The notes beneath the pieces were generated by a model. That model was not told where the DNA came from, made no database searches, and saw only the letters and a program-made list of their open reading frames with translations. From Pasteurellaceae bacterium Macca (GTDB lineage Bacteria > Pseudomonadota > Gammaproteobacteria > Enterobacterales > Pasteurellaceae): a DNA stretch of 64,000 bases. The translations under genes and the position numbers were made by a program. The stretch covers positions 186,001 to 250,000 of the forward strand of contig LVZB01000030.1 in assembly GCA_023101485.1 (NCBI GenBank), given 5' to 3'. Shown one piece after another: positions 1 through 10,518 of the stretch; the first letter of the stretch is position 1, and each line of letters starts with the position of its first letter.

Positions 1-876
1 AACTAATTTTTTAAGGTAATCTTTAAATGTTTCCCCAAACTTACTATGGTTTAGACTGTATTCTACGAAGGCCTCCATATAGCCAATTTTATCTCCACAA
101 TCGAACGTTTTACCCGTCATATGGAAGGCTTCAACATCTTGTTTCTCAATTAACATATCAATAGCATCCGTTAATTGAATTTCATCACCGACACCCACGG
201 GGGTTTTTTCGAGTAAATCCCAAATGTCTGCAGAGAAAACATAACGACCAACAACAGCAAAGTTAGATGGCGCTTCTTCTACAGCAGGTTTCTCTACGAT
301 GTTCACAATTTTTGCAGTGCCTGCTGGCTGTAATTCTGCACCTTGGCAATCAACCACACCATAGCTACTCACCTCTTCTTTCGCCACTGGTGCGACCATA
401 ATTTGGCTATTCCCAGTTTCTTTAAAGCGTTGAATCATTGCTGCTAAGTTTTCTGTTTTTTGATCTGCCGTAAAATGGGCCAATAACACATCGGGTAAAA
501 CAACCGCAAAAGGCTCATTTCCCACTAAAGAACGACCGCATAATACCGCATGACCTAAACCTTTCGCTTGACCTTGACGGACGTGCATAATGGTGACATC
601 CTTGGGCACAATAGAACGGACTTCATCAAGTAACTGACGTTTTACCCGTTTTTCAAGCATCGTTTCAAGTTCAAAAGAGGTATCAAAATGGTTTTCGATC
701 GCATTTTTAGAAGAATGCGTTACCAAAACAATATCTTTTATACCTGCTGAAACACACTCATTCACGATGTATTGAATCAACGGTTTATCGGCGATGGTAA
801 GCATCTCTTTTGGAATGGCTTTTGTTGCTGGTAACATACGCGTACCCAATCCCGCTACGGGAATAATCACTTTCAT
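1..876 (-). CDS. galU: UTP-glucose-1-phosphate uridylyltransferase, 3' end beyond window
   Basis: Makes UDP-glucose from UTP and glucose-1-phosphate in the cytoplasm, for LPS, capsule and galactose metabolism. The N-terminus shows the nucleotidyltransferase loop [18 protein letters not shown], with the VEKP motif further on. 292 codons are visible with no stop; family members are about 295 residues, so only a few C-terminal residues are missing. The ATG at 876 follows AGAAGGA. It lies downstream of csrA on the same strand, as in H. influenzae. Identity is clear from the sequence; the reaction is known for the family. Confidence 0.95.
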   Translation of the reverse strand, partial: MKVIIPVAGLGTRMLPATKAIPKEMLTIADKPLIQYIVNECVSAGIKDIVLVTHSSKNAIENHFDTSFELETMLEKRVKRQLLDEVRSIVPKDVTIMHVRQGQAKGLGHAVLCGRSLVGNEPFAVVLPDVLLAHFTADQKTENLAAMIQRFKETGNSQIMVAPVAKEEVSSYGVVDCQGAELQPAGTAKIVNIVEKPAVEEAPSNFAVVGRYVFSADIWDLLEKTPVGVGDEIQLTDAIDMLIEKQDVEAFHMTGKTFDCGDKIGYMEAFVEYSLNHSKFGETFKDYLKKLV

Positions 877-956
877 AAAGAATCCTTCTAAGATTAAATA
901 AATGTAGCAAGCTACAATAAACAATAGCGTACGATACGCTTTGGAAATAGTAACAA

Positions 957-995
957 ACCGCTTGGCTTATACTCAAAGACAAGCGGTCTTTTTTT
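957..995. terminator. Inverted uptake-sequence pair between csrA and galU
   Basis: ACCGCTTG (957-964) and CAAGCGGT (980-987) form an 8-bp stem followed on the plus strand by a run of T. It is a head-to-head pair of uptake sequences that can fold in RNA. The T run is on the plus strand while the flanking genes read leftwards, so its role as a terminator for csrA is uncertain. Confidence 0.45.
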
Positions 996-1117
996 AGCGA
1001 GATTTTGCCCCAAGGGAAACGTTATCTCAAATGAGTTTTCACACTAAATTTGTGTTAAAACAAGCAAAACTTTTCATAATATACTTCCTGATAATAGTGA
1101 CTCAATTCCATTGAATG

Positions 1118-1321
1118 TTATGCTGATAATTGCCCTGTTTCTGACTCGTTCGTTTCTGATAACGCTTTTATGCGGCGATAAATCTCTTCGCGATGTACCG
1201 AAATGGTTTTAGGGGCTTTTATGCCTAATTTAACTTGGCTACCTCGAATGCTTAATACGGTGATTTCAACATCATCGCCAATTAGCAAACTTTCTCCTAT
1301 TTTTCGGGTTAAGATCAGCAT
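1118..1321 (-). CDS. csrA: Carbon storage regulator CsrA
   Basis: Small dimeric RNA-binding protein that controls translation and stability of mRNAs by binding GGA sites. The 67-residue product begins [17 protein letters not shown], the typical CsrA start, and contains the conserved GIKAPK and VHREEIY segments. A longer in-frame start exists 12 codons upstream, but the ATG at 1321 follows AAGGAGA and matches the family start. It lies between alaS and galU, the conserved gammaproteobacterial order. Confidence 0.97.
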   Translation of the reverse strand: MLILTRKIGESLLIGDDVEITVLSIRGSQVKLGIKAPKTISVHREEIYRRIKALSETNESETGQLSA

Positions 1322-1404
1322 AATTGTCTCCTTTATCAGTGTTTTCAACCTGTCCACGATGCTGCTGCGTAACAGGTTGGTTATTATTATCTGTTATGAT
1401 CAGA

Positions 1405-4032
1405 TTATCGGAGCTTTTCGGCGATCCAATGATGTGCGATATCAAGTGCTTTCGTTATATGCTCTGGTTGCGAACCACCTGCCATAGCCATGTCAGGTCG
1501 CCCACCGCCTTTACCACCTACAGCTTGAGCCATTAAGCCAACAAGCTCGCCAGCATTGATTTGATTTGTGACCTCTTTTGTTACACCTACAATCAAATTC
1601 ACTTTATCTTCCGATTGTGTTGCAAAGGCAATCACAGCCGACCCTAATTGATTTTTTAAATCATCTACCATAGTGCGTAGGGCCTTGGCATCGACATTTT
1701 CCAACTGTTGAACCAACACATTAACCCCATTGATTAATATAGCCTGTTTCGCTAGTTCGCCACCGGCTTGCGCTGCCATTTTATCTTTGAGTTGCTGTAA
1801 CTCTTTCTCAATTTTTTTATTCCGTTCCTGTAATTGTTGGATCTTATCGGCAAGGGTTGTACTATCTGCCTTCAACAATTCCGCACTTTGGTTCAGCACT
1901 TTTTGTTGTTGATGTAATAACTCAATGGCGTTTTCCCCCGTTACCGCTTCAATACGGCGAACACCAGAAGCAACCGCTCCTTCAGAAATCAGTTTAAATA
2001 AACCAATGTCACCAGTTTGTTTAACGTGTGTACCACCACAAAGTTCAATGGAAAACGCTGACATATCCACAATACGAACAACATCACCATATTTTTCACC
2101 AAAGAGAGCCATTGCACCTTTTGCTTTGGCGGAATCAATATCCATTACTTCGGTAGTCACGGTAATATTTTCCCGCACTTTGCAGTTAATAATACGCTCA
2201 ATTTCTTCTAAATCTGTTTTCGCAATCGCTTCTGGTTGAGAAAAATCAAAACGTAACGTTTTTTCTGAAACGAGTGAGCCTTTTTGAGCAACGTGCTCTC
2301 CTAATACTTCCCGTAAAGCAGAATGTAATAAATGGGTTGCACTGTGGTTTAACGTAATCGCATGACGGCGCTGAACATCAATTTCAGCAAAAACTTTATC
2401 TCCCACCGAGAGAGAACCTGAAGATAGCTGACCAATATGCCCAAATACTTGTCCGTATTTTTGCGTATCATTGACCGTAAATTGGCAAAATTCCGTAGAA
2501 ATAATACCGCTATCACCTACTTGACCACCCGATTCACCATAAAACGGTGTGCAATCTAAAATCACGACCGCATTTTCACCCGATTCAATCTTCTGTACTT
2601 CTTTTCCGTTGCTAAATAGCCCCACTACGGTGGCTTCACAAGCAGTATCCGTATAGCCTTTAAAGGTCGTTGAACCCTCTACTTTAATCACTTGGTTATA
2701 ATCAACACCAAAATTACTGCTTGCTTGGGCTCTAGCACGTTGAGCTTCCATTTCACGGTTAAAGCCATCTTCATCAATGGCAATCTCACGCTCACGACAA
2801 ACATCAGCAGTTAAATCTAATGGGAAACCGTAAGTATCATACAATTTAAATGCCACTTCGCCAGATAGCGTTTTGTTTTCCACTTTAGTTAAAGCATCTT
2901 CTAATAACGCTAAACCTCGTTCTAAGGTGCGAGCAAACTGCTCTTCTTCGGCTTTTAATGTTTTCTGAATATGAACTTGTTTCTGAGTTAGAATTTCGCC
3001 AGCTTGCCCCATTGCTTTGGCTAAAACAGGCACAAGTTGATAGAAAAAGGCGGATTTTGCACCTAGAATATTGCCATGACGAACTGCACGGCGGACAATA
3101 CGACGTAACACATAGCCTCTGCCCTCATTGGATGGCGTTACGCCATCGGCAATTAAGTACGCACAAGAACGAATATGGTCGGCAATCACGCGTAATGATT
3201 TATTATCTAAATCACTCACATTAAGCAATTCCGCAATAGCTTTAATCAGCGTTTGGAAAATATCAATTTCATAGTTAGAATTCACATGCTGTAACACGGC
3301 ACTAATTCGCTCTAAGCCCATTCCCGTATCAACAGAAGGTTTTGGTAATTTTTCCATTGTGCCGTCAGCTTGACGGTTAAATTGCATAAAGACGACATTC
3401 CAAATTTCGATATAACGGTCACCGTCTTCTTCTGCAGATCCTGGCGGCCCGCCCCAAATGTGATCACCGTGATCGTAGAAGATCTCCGTGCAAGGCCCAC
3501 AAGGACCGGTATCTCCCATTTGCCAGAAATTATCTGACGCATAAGGCGCACCTTTGTTATCACCAATGCGAACAATACGTTCTGCCGGCACACCAACTTC
3601 TTTATTCCAAATATCGTAGGCTTCATCGTCCGTTTCATAGACCGTTACCCACAGTTTTTCCGGTGGTAACGCTAACCATTGAGGAGAGGTTAAAAACTCC
3701 CAAGCAAAACGGATAGCATCTTGTTTGAAATAATCACCAAAACTGAAATTACCCAACATCTCAAAAAAGGTATGATGACGTGCGGTATAACCCACGTTCT
3801 CTAAGTCATTATGCTTACCGCCCGCTCGCACACAACGTTGTGAACTTGTTGCTCGGCTGTAGTTACGTTTATCCAATCCTAGAAAAACATCTTTAAATTG
3901 GTTCATTCCGGCATTGGTAAATAATAATGTTGGATCGTTTTCAGGTACCAAAGAACTACTTGGCACAATGGCGTGACCTTTGCTATGGAAAAAATCCAAA
4001 AAGGCTTGACGAATTTCAGAAGTCGTTTTCAT
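1405..4032 (-). CDS. alaS: Alanyl-tRNA synthetase
   Basis: Charges tRNA-Ala and edits mischarged Ser/Gly. The 875-residue protein has the N-terminal class II catalytic domain (starting [20 protein letters not shown]), an editing domain with the zinc motif HSATHLLH and a downstream CGGTH, a coiled-coil segment near residues 710-760, and the C-terminal C-Ala domain with a [12 protein letters not shown] motif. The start at 4032 follows GAGTGA; an in-frame ATG three codons upstream is less likely. It precedes csrA on the same strand. Confidence 0.97.
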   Translation of the reverse strand: MKTTSEIRQAFLDFFHSKGHAIVPSSSLVPENDPTLLFTNAGMNQFKDVFLGLDKRNYSRATSSQRCVRAGGKHNDLENVGYTARHHTFFEMLGNFSFGDYFKQDAIRFAWEFLTSPQWLALPPEKLWVTVYETDDEAYDIWNKEVGVPAERIVRIGDNKGAPYASDNFWQMGDTGPCGPCTEIFYDHGDHIWGGPPGSAEEDGDRYIEIWNVVFMQFNRQADGTMEKLPKPSVDTGMGLERISAVLQHVNSNYEIDIFQTLIKAIAELLNVSDLDNKSLRVIADHIRSCAYLIADGVTPSNEGRGYVLRRIVRRAVRHGNILGAKSAFFYQLVPVLAKAMGQAGEILTQKQVHIQKTLKAEEEQFARTLERGLALLEDALTKVENKTLSGEVAFKLYDTYGFPLDLTADVCREREIAIDEDGFNREMEAQRARAQASSNFGVDYNQVIKVEGSTTFKGYTDTACEATVVGLFSNGKEVQKIESGENAVVILDCTPFYGESGGQVGDSGIISTEFCQFTVNDTQKYGQVFGHIGQLSSGSLSVGDKVFAEIDVQRRHAITLNHSATHLLHSALREVLGEHVAQKGSLVSEKTLRFDFSQPEAIAKTDLEEIERIINCKVRENITVTTEVMDIDSAKAKGAMALFGEKYGDVVRIVDMSAFSIELCGGTHVKQTGDIGLFKLISEGAVASGVRRIEAVTGENAIELLHQQQKVLNQSAELLKADSTTLADKIQQLQERNKKIEKELQQLKDKMAAQAGGELAKQAILINGVNVLVQQLENVDAKALRTMVDDLKNQLGSAVIAFATQSEDKVNLIVGVTKEVTNQINAGELVGLMAQAVGGKGGGRPDMAMAGGSQPEHITKALDIAHHWIAEKLR

Positions 4033-4170
4033 TAAAATCACTCTAAATATGTAAAAAATTGTACAATCTTATTGCTAAAGACATTAGCTTATAACCCATC
4101 TATTTTACACACTTTTTTACATACTTTTAAAGAATCACAAAAAGAAATTTGCAAATTTCACAGAGAAATT

Positions 4171-4220
4171 GACCGCTTGTTCCCCAATATTCGAGTGATT
4201 ATTACCGATCACAAGCGGTC
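4171..4220 (-). terminator. Inverted uptake-sequence hairpin after uspA
   Basis: GACCGCTTGT at 4171-4180 and ACAAGCGGTC at 4211-4220 are perfect 10-bp inverse copies of the uptake sequence, separated by 30 bases. They lie just downstream of the leftward uspA gene. Such pairs often serve as terminators in this family. The long loop makes this one weak. Confidence 0.4.
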
Positions 4221-4246
4221 TTATTTTTATCAAAATTTGTTGGATA

Positions 4247-4672
4247 TCACTCTTCCATTAACGGAACAACTAACATATCCACCTTCACACTGTTCATTAG
4301 CTGCCGTGTTGAAGACATAAACTTGCTCCAAAAATCTTGGTGATGACCAGTTACTAATAGATCTACTTGATATTTTTCCACGGCTTCTTCAAGCACTTGG
4401 CTAAAATCGCCACTGCCATTGAGTTTTTCACTCACTGCATAAGGAGATTGCTCGGCTAATTTGGCTAAGGCAGAAATCGTTTCTTCAGAAACCGAATCTT
4501 GCATTGAGGACATATTAATATCAATTAAGCCCGTATAAAGGTCAGAAAAATTGACATCAACATGAATAATCGACAATTTCGCCCCATGTTTTTCTGCTAA
4601 CCCTGCACCTTTACGCAGCAAAATAAGACTCTCTTCAGAAAGGTCAACGGCAACGAGAATATGTTTGTACAT
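4247..4672 (-). CDS. uspA: Universal stress protein, UspA family
   Basis: Cytoplasmic stress protein of 141 residues. The N-terminus [15 protein letters not shown] is typical of the family, followed by an HVD motif and a C-terminal TGHHQ segment in place of the GxxGxxx(S/T) ATP-binding loop of nucleotide-binding members, so it is closer to E. coli UspA than to the ATP-binding subgroup. The ATG at 4672 follows AAGGAGC. It sits upstream of alaS on the same strand, as in H. influenzae. The exact biochemical activity is not known for this subgroup. Confidence 0.9.
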   Translation of the reverse strand: MYKHILVAVDLSEESLILLRKGAGLAEKHGAKLSIIHVDVNFSDLYTGLIDINMSSMQDSVSEETISALAKLAEQSPYAVSEKLNGSGDFSQVLEEAVEKYQVDLLVTGHHQDFWSKFMSSTRQLMNSVKVDMLVVPLMEE

Positions 4673-4822
4673 AATGTGCTCCTTGTTTTAACGAGGGATT
4701 TAACTTCATAGAAATACTATCATAGAGCAGACAAGGAAAATTTGAAGTAGATCGCAAAATTAACAATTCCCTTCATTTATTTTAGAAATACAACTAAATT
4801 CTGCTTAAATCCAGTGTTTCGC

Positions 4823-7006
4823 CTAATATTTCCCTAACTCTTGTGAGGAAAACATGATCGGGTTGGGTTGCTTTTGTAATAGTTGGTAGTAGTAATCATA
4901 GGAGAGGACATTTTGCACATAGCCCCGCGTTTCTCTAAAAGGAATGCTAGCAATAAACTCATCGAGTGCCAGTTTCCCGCCTGATCGGGCTAACCATTGT
5001 GTTACACGATTTGCTCCAGCGTTATATGAAGCAGAAATCAAAATACGATTGTGGGGGAATTTGTCGTTTAATTCTGCCAAATGCGTTGTGCCTAACATAA
5101 TATTGTGGAATGGGTCGAGTAAATCCCCCTCCCCACTAAACGGCAAGCCTTGATTTTCAGCCGTTTCCTTCGCCGTGCTAGGTAACATCTGCATTAAACC
5201 AATGGCATTGGCGTGGGATTTTGCCTCGGCATTCCACGCACTCTCCTGTCGTGCAATTGCCATCGCAAAACTTTGGCTAATGGCTTTATTGGCTAAATGA
5301 AGCTGAAACCATTGGTGATAGGCATTCGGTAAGCGCAATGGGATATAATCCCAACCTTTGGCTTGAATTGTGCCTTCTACGGCCAGGTCAAACCAATCGT
5401 TTGCTAATGCTATCCCACTTAATGCCAATTTTTCACGGGGTTCATAATCATTTAGTAAACCAGCCCACAGGCTTTTGGCTAAGGCAAAACGTTTTAACGT
5501 GCGTAATTCGCGGATTCTTGCCAATTCACTTTGTACTTTCGCGGTTTGTTCGGGGCTTAATTGTGGCGATTCCGGTATCGCAACTTGATAGGTAATGCCA
5601 AGCTGTTGTGCTGCCAACATCGGGTAGAAACCACGCTCTTGGCTTAGACTTTGAAGTTCGGCTTTGCCTTTCACGGGGTCATTTTTCGCCGCCCAATAAC
5701 GCCACTCCGCTTTTGTTCTCCCCTCCTCACTTAATAGCGCTAACCAAGGGGTGAGATCTTGCTGTTGGTGAATCGCAAGGCGTAGGCGACGCTCTGTTAG
5801 TGTATCCACCTTTAACTGGCGGATCTCATCATCACGCCAAACCTGAAAATCGCTATTGGGATTATCAAATAAACGCTGAATAACACGCACTTTCCACTGC
5901 GTTTGCTCCTCGGCATTTAAACCCCATTTCGTTGCCCACGCTTGAAAAGGGGCGAAGCTCGGATCTTCTAGAGCCTCGGGAATGGTGCGTAAATAAGCAG
6001 AAAACGTACTCAACAAAATGCGTTTATTGTTGGCATTGACGGGCTGTTCTTCGGCAAAGGCTTTCCATTTAGCAGGGGTTTTCACCAGTGTTACCAAGGT
6101 ATTGAGCCAAGAAGCCAATTCAGGATTCTGATCATCCCTTGCCAATTTTTCTAAGGCTTTTTTTGCCCCAAGCTCCACTAAATTAACCGCTTTAGTCGCT
6201 ATTTTTTCTGCTGTTTTGCCCCCCTGATCTCGCCAATAACTGGCTAAATTATCACAACTTTCGGGGAGCGTTTCGGCATTTTTCCAATAGCTATTTGGGC
6301 TTAACCACAGGATATCAAAATCATTCAATAAAGCCGTTAATTCGGGCGTTTGGGCAGGTGCCACTTGCCCTGCCGTTGGCGAATCTGTGGTCTGTGCCTC
6401 GGCTTGTTTTTCGGCTTGTTCCGCTTCGGGGTTCAAATTCAGTTTTTCTGCGAGAAGTTGATAACGTGCCCCAAGCACTCGGCATTGATTCTCCACACTC
6501 ACTGGGGCAATTTTATTGGCATAATCGACTAATTCGCCCCACCGTTGCTGTTGAGAGAGCCATTCAAAGGGGCGTTGGTCAAGCTGGTTACGCTTGGCGG
6601 TTTTGGGGTATTGCTGAATAAAGGCAGAAAGTGCTGTTTCATCAAGCTGGTTGTTCGCCAACTGGGCTTTGACCAATGCCCAATTTGCTTCTTCAAAAAG
6701 GGGGTAATCCGTTAGTGTGGCGAGCATCCCTTGTGCAAGGCGAACGACTTCTGGGGTGATTCTTTTTTGGCGACTCGCACTGTTCAGCAAGGCTTCAAGA
6801 TGAAGAAAATTCTCCCGATCACGGGTCAGTTTTTTCTCTTCGGCTTCAAATTGCATTTGAGATTGGGTGTGCCATTGGCTTTTAAGCTCGGCCACTTGTG
6901 CTTCCGTCCAAACCTTCGGCGGATTCGTTTTCACTTTATTTTGTGCCCAAAGGGGATTCGCCAATAAGCAGAGAAGCCATAATGACATTGGCGTTCGTTT
7001 CTTCAT
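4823..7006 (-). CDS. slt: Soluble lytic murein transglycosylase
   Basis: Periplasmic enzyme that cleaves the glycan strands of peptidoglycan with formation of 1,6-anhydro ends. The product has a signal peptide (MKKRTPMSLWLLCLLANPLWA), a long alpha-superhelical region of about 450 residues, and a C-terminal SLT domain with the catalytic glutamate in ARQESAWNAEA (about residue 588), then GLMQMLPSTA and SASYNAGANR. Two adjacent ATG codons occur at 7009 and 7006; the spacing from AAAGGA favours 7006. Length near 727 is somewhat above E. coli Slt70. Confidence 0.93.
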   Translation of the reverse strand: MKKRTPMSLWLLCLLANPLWAQNKVKTNPPKVWTEAQVAELKSQWHTQSQMQFEAEEKKLTRDRENFLHLEALLNSASRQKRITPEVVRLAQGMLATLTDYPLFEEANWALVKAQLANNQLDETALSAFIQQYPKTAKRNQLDQRPFEWLSQQQRWGELVDYANKIAPVSVENQCRVLGARYQLLAEKLNLNPEAEQAEKQAEAQTTDSPTAGQVAPAQTPELTALLNDFDILWLSPNSYWKNAETLPESCDNLASYWRDQGGKTAEKIATKAVNLVELGAKKALEKLARDDQNPELASWLNTLVTLVKTPAKWKAFAEEQPVNANNKRILLSTFSAYLRTIPEALEDPSFAPFQAWATKWGLNAEEQTQWKVRVIQRLFDNPNSDFQVWRDDEIRQLKVDTLTERRLRLAIHQQQDLTPWLALLSEEGRTKAEWRYWAAKNDPVKGKAELQSLSQERGFYPMLAAQQLGITYQVAIPESPQLSPEQTAKVQSELARIRELRTLKRFALAKSLWAGLLNDYEPREKLALSGIALANDWFDLAVEGTIQAKGWDYIPLRLPNAYHQWFQLHLANKAISQSFAMAIARQESAWNAEAKSHANAIGLMQMLPSTAKETAENQGLPFSGEGDLLDPFHNIMLGTTHLAELNDKFPHNRILISASYNAGANRVTQWLARSGGKLALDEFIASIPFRETRGYVQNVLSYDYYYQLLQKQPNPIMFSSQELGKY

Positions 7007-7053
7007 CATATTCCTTTATTCCTTGATTAAAGCCTGTGAATAAGTACGCAAAA

Positions 7054-7079
7054 ACCGCTTGAAGTTTCCCGCAAGCGGT
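7054..7079 (-). terminator. Rho-independent terminator of hpt from inverted uptake sequences
   Basis: ACCGCTTG (7054-7061) pairs with CAAGCGGT (7072-7079). On the minus strand the stem is followed by TTTTTG, giving a normal intrinsic terminator 26 bases after the hpt stop codon. Confidence 0.7.
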
Positions 7080-7105
7080 CGAATTTTGAGAAAAATTTGC
7101 AAGGC

Positions 7106-7642
7106 TTAATCCATGACCACTTTAGCGATATAGTCAAGATTGCGGTAATACTGGGCATAGTCGATGCCATATCCCACCACAAACTCGTCTGGAATGGCAA
7201 ACCCCACCCATTCAACTGCCACATCCACTTCACGGCGAGAAGGTTTATCTAATAGAGTACAAATTGCCAAAGAACGAGGCTCACGGAGGTTTAAAATCTC
7301 CCGCACTTTGTTTAAGGTAAAGCCGGTGTCGATAATATCTTCCACAATCAGCACATCTTTGCCCCCAATCTCACCGTCTAAATCTTTGAGAATCTTCACA
7401 TCACGGCTTGATTCTGTGCCACTGCCGTAGCTCGATGCGGTGAGAAAATCCACTTCAACAGGTAAATCAAGCTGACGCACAAGATCCGCCATAAACATAA
7501 AAGAGCCACGGAGCAAGCCAATCACCACTAAATTTTGGCACTGTTGCTGTTGGTAATGTTGGTTAATGGTTTGTGCCAATGCCGTAATACGGGCTTGCAC
7601 CTCGTCTTTGGAAATTAACGTTTCAATATGGTGTTTTTTCAT
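7106..7642 (-). CDS. hpt: Hypoxanthine phosphoribosyltransferase
   Basis: Purine salvage: converts hypoxanthine (and guanine) plus PRPP to IMP/GMP. The 178-residue sequence has the PRPP-binding motif [13 protein letters not shown] and the [10 protein letters not shown] hood region. The start [15 protein letters not shown] at 7642 matches the usual family length; an in-frame ATG eight codons upstream would give an atypical extension. It is followed by a hairpin terminator and then slt. Confidence 0.95.
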   Translation of the reverse strand: MKKHHIETLISKDEVQARITALAQTINQHYQQQQCQNLVVIGLLRGSFMFMADLVRQLDLPVEVDFLTASSYGSGTESSRDVKILKDLDGEIGGKDVLIVEDIIDTGFTLNKVREILNLREPRSLAICTLLDKPSRREVDVAVEWVGFAIPDEFVVGYGIDYAQYYRNLDYIAKVVMD

Positions 7643-7820
7643 AAGGCTTTCTACAATTCTCAACAAAAGATAAAGGCGGTAAAAGTAGAAGAAATCCCTT
7701 GATTTGTCAATGGTGGAATAATGACGGATACTTCACAAAACGCCCCCTTTTTTTCTTGCTAAATAGCACGATTAGTTGTATAAATTTCCCATTTTTGCAA
7801 CACACTCAAGAGGAAGTCCA

Positions 7821-9017
7821 ATGTCAATGTTCAATCATATCCAACCCGCACCGGCTGATCCTATCTTAGGTTTAGGGGAAGCCTTCAAGGCAGAAAAACG
7901 TGCCGAAAAAATCAACCTCGGTATCGGAGTCTATAAAGATGCCCAAGGGCAAACGCCGATTGTGAAAGCCGTGAAAGAAGCCGAAACTCGCTTACTTGCG
8001 GAAGAGAAAACCAAAAACTACCTCACCATTGACGGTATCAGCGAGTTTAACAGCCAAACCCAAGTGTTACTCTTTGGTGAAAATGCCGAGGTGATCCGTG
8101 AAGGCAGAGCCAAAACCGCACAAAGTTTAGGTGGCACAGGGGCTTTACGCATTGCAGCTGAATTTATCAAACGTCAAACAAATGCCAAAAATGTGTGGAT
8201 CTCTACCCCAACTTGGCCAAACCACAATGCGATTTTCAACGCCGTTGGAATCAACATTAAAGAGTATCGCTACTACAATAAGGACACCAAAGCCCTTGAT
8301 TGGGATAACCTGTTAGCCGATCTTAGCCAAGCTGAAACTGGCGATGTGGTGCTACTCCACGGTTGCTGTCATAACCCAACGGGGATCGACCCAACGCCTG
8401 AACAGTGGCAAACCCTTGCAAATCTTTCCGCAGAAAAAGGCTGGTTACCATTATTCGACTTCGCCTACCAAGGCTTTGCCTACGGTTTAGAAGAAGATGC
8501 CTTTGGCTTACGCACCTTTGTGAAAAATCACCGTGAAGTGCTGGTAGCAAGCTCCTATTCCAAAAACTTCGGTTTATATAACGAACGTGTTGGGGCATTT
8601 ACCCTTGTAGCAGACAATGCCGAGGTTGCCAACAACGCATTTAGCCAAGTGAAATCCATTATCCGCGTGCTTTACTCTAACCCTTCTTCACACGGTGCAA
8701 GCACAGTAGCAACTGTGTTAGGCGATGCCAAACTGAAAGCCGATTGGATTGCCGAACTGGCGGAAATGCGTAACCGTATTAAAGAGATGCGGGCGAAATT
8801 CGTCGCATTATTAAAAGAGAAAGGGGCGACCCAAGATTTTGATTTCATCATCGCACAAAACGGGATGTTCTCCTTTAGCGGATTAAGCCCTGAACAGGTT
8901 GACCGCTTAAAAGAAGAGTTTGCGATTTATGCCGTTCGTTCTGGACGTATCAATGTCGCCGGTATTACTAACGATAATATCGATGCGCTCTGCGAGGCGA
9001 TTGTTAAAGTCCTTTAA
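7821..9017 (+). CDS. aspC: Aspartate aminotransferase
   Basis: PLP enzyme interconverting aspartate and 2-oxoglutarate with oxaloacetate and glutamate. The 398-residue protein contains [17 protein letters not shown] and the PLP-lysine motif [15 protein letters not shown], both nearly identical to E. coli AspC, so the subgroup I aspartate/aromatic enzyme is clear. The ATG at 7821 follows AGAGGAAG; a longer in-frame start 15 codons upstream lacks a good ribosome site. Aromatic specificity (TyrB-like) cannot be excluded by eye. Confidence 0.93.
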   Translation: MSMFNHIQPAPADPILGLGEAFKAEKRAEKINLGIGVYKDAQGQTPIVKAVKEAETRLLAEEKTKNYLTIDGISEFNSQTQVLLFGENAEVIREGRAKTAQSLGGTGALRIAAEFIKRQTNAKNVWISTPTWPNHNAIFNAVGINIKEYRYYNKDTKALDWDNLLADLSQAETGDVVLLHGCCHNPTGIDPTPEQWQTLANLSAEKGWLPLFDFAYQGFAYGLEEDAFGLRTFVKNHREVLVASSYSKNFGLYNERVGAFTLVADNAEVANNAFSQVKSIIRVLYSNPSSHGASTVATVLGDAKLKADWIAELAEMRNRIKEMRAKFVALLKEKGATQDFDFIIAQNGMFSFSGLSPEQVDRLKEEFAIYAVRSGRINVAGITNDNIDALCEAIVKVL

Positions 9018-9033
9018 TCCGTCAATCCAGATT

Positions 9034-9056
9034 AAGCCGAGGAAACTCGGCTTTTT
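9034..9056 (+). terminator. Terminator of aspC
   Basis: The stem AGCCGAG/CTCGGCT with a GAAA loop is followed by TTTT, 17 bases after the aspC stop. This is a canonical intrinsic terminator. Confidence 0.88.
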
Positions 9057-9150
9057 ACACTTACTAATACACCACTATTCAAGTATATAACGCTCCTAAA
9101 AAATCTCACTAATAAGTACAAATACATTGACTTTTCTTCCAGCATAAAAA

Positions 9151-9202
9151 AATCTGCACCTAAATAATTGAGAAATAAACTCAACTTTTTTAGGTGCAGA
9201 TT
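9151..9202 (-). terminator. Long hairpin terminator of gltA
   Basis: AATCTGCACCTAAA at 9151-9164 pairs perfectly with TTTAGGTGCAGATT at 9189-9202, with a smaller TGAG/CTCA hairpin nested inside. On the minus strand the stem runs into T7, so it ends transcription 23 bases after the gltA stop. Confidence 0.8.
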
Positions 9203-9224
9203 ACTGACTACATTCTATCTAATT

Positions 9225-10505
9225 TTATTTAATATGGCGCTCAGTATGACCTGTGTAAATTTGGCGAGGGCGAACAATTTTCATCGGCTCTTCGTTTAAT
9301 TCACGCCAGTTCGCCACCCAACCGACAGTACGACCAAGGGCGAAGATAACGGTGAACATTGAGGTTGGAATACCAATCGCTTGTAAAATAATGCCTGAAT
9401 AGAAATCCACATTTGGATAGAGCTTACGTTCAATGAAATAAGGATCACTTAATGCGATACGTTCAAGCTCCATGGCTACTTGTAGAAGTGGCGTGTTAAT
9501 ACCCAACTCTTTTAACACTTCGTGGCAGGTTTCACGCATCACTTTAGCTCGTGGATCGTAGTTTTTATACACACGGTGACCAAAGCCCATTAGGCGGAAT
9601 GGGTCATTTTTATCTTTAGCGCGTGCGATAAATTCTGGAATACGATCCACTGTGCCAATCTCTTCTAACATTTTAATACAAGCTTCATTCGCCCCACCAT
9701 GAGCAGGTCCCCAAAGTGATGCAATCCCTGCAGAAATACAGGCAAATGGATTTGGCCCTGATGAAGCCACACCACGCACCGCAGAGGTTGAGGCATTTTG
9801 CTCGTGGTCTGCGTGGAGAGTGAAGATTCTATCCATCGCACGCTCAATCACTGGATTGACTACATAAGGCTCACAAGGTGTTGCAAACATCATATAGAGG
9901 AAGTTTCCAGCATAGGAAAGGTGATACTGAGGATACATAAACGGGCGACCGATACTGTATTTGTAACACATTGCCGCCAAAGTTGGCATTTTAGCTAAGA
10001 GGCGAATAGCGGTTTTATCATGTGCCTTTTCAGGATCTTCATCATAATATTCATGATAAAACGCCGCCAATGCGCTACTTGCCGCACACATTACCGCCAT
10101 TGGATGTGAATCACGGCGGAAACCTTGGAATAAGCGGGTAAATTGCTCATTAACCATATAATGAGAACAAATTTCCGCTTTAAAGGCTTTTAGCTCTTCT
10201 TCATTCGGCAATTCACCTTTTAAAAGGAGATAAGCCACGTCAAGATAGGTTTTATTGAAAGCTAATTCATCAATTGGGTAACCACGATGTAATAAAATAC
10301 CTTGATCGCCATCAATGTAAGTAATGCTCGATTCACATAAAGCGGTGGAGGTCAGCCCTTGGTCAAACGTAAAAAGCTGCTCTTTTTGTAATTTTTCCAC
10401 ACCAATTGCATCAAAACCAAGGTGGCTTTGATACACAGGTAATTCAATTTTACGTCCATCACTTAAATGTAATTCGGCTTTTAAAGTGGGATGTAGTGCT
10501 GGCAT
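9225..10505 (-). CDS. gltA: Citrate synthase (type II)
   Basis: Condenses oxaloacetate and acetyl-CoA to citrate. The 426-residue length and the motifs [13 protein letters not shown] and [14 protein letters not shown] (both with catalytic histidines) identify the NADH-sensitive hexameric type II enzyme of Gram-negative bacteria. The gene starts 13 bases after acnB ends, so the two are probably cotranscribed. H. influenzae lacks this enzyme, so its presence separates this organism from that species. Confidence 0.97.
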   Translation of the reverse strand: MPALHPTLKAELHLSDGRKIELPVYQSHLGFDAIGVEKLQKEQLFTFDQGLTSTALCESSITYIDGDQGILLHRGYPIDELAFNKTYLDVAYLLLKGELPNEEELKAFKAEICSHYMVNEQFTRLFQGFRRDSHPMAVMCAASSALAAFYHEYYDEDPEKAHDKTAIRLLAKMPTLAAMCYKYSIGRPFMYPQYHLSYAGNFLYMMFATPCEPYVVNPVIERAMDRIFTLHADHEQNASTSAVRGVASSGPNPFACISAGIASLWGPAHGGANEACIKMLEEIGTVDRIPEFIARAKDKNDPFRLMGFGHRVYKNYDPRAKVMRETCHEVLKELGINTPLLQVAMELERIALSDPYFIERKLYPNVDFYSGIILQAIGIPTSMFTVIFALGRTVGWVANWRELNEEPMKIVRPRQIYTGHTERHIK

Positions 10506-10518
10506 AATTTCCTCCTAA

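Noticed and set aside
2958..3638. Open frames overlapping alaS on both strands
   Set aside because: They lie wholly inside alaS, lack ribosome sites and show no recognisable protein family.
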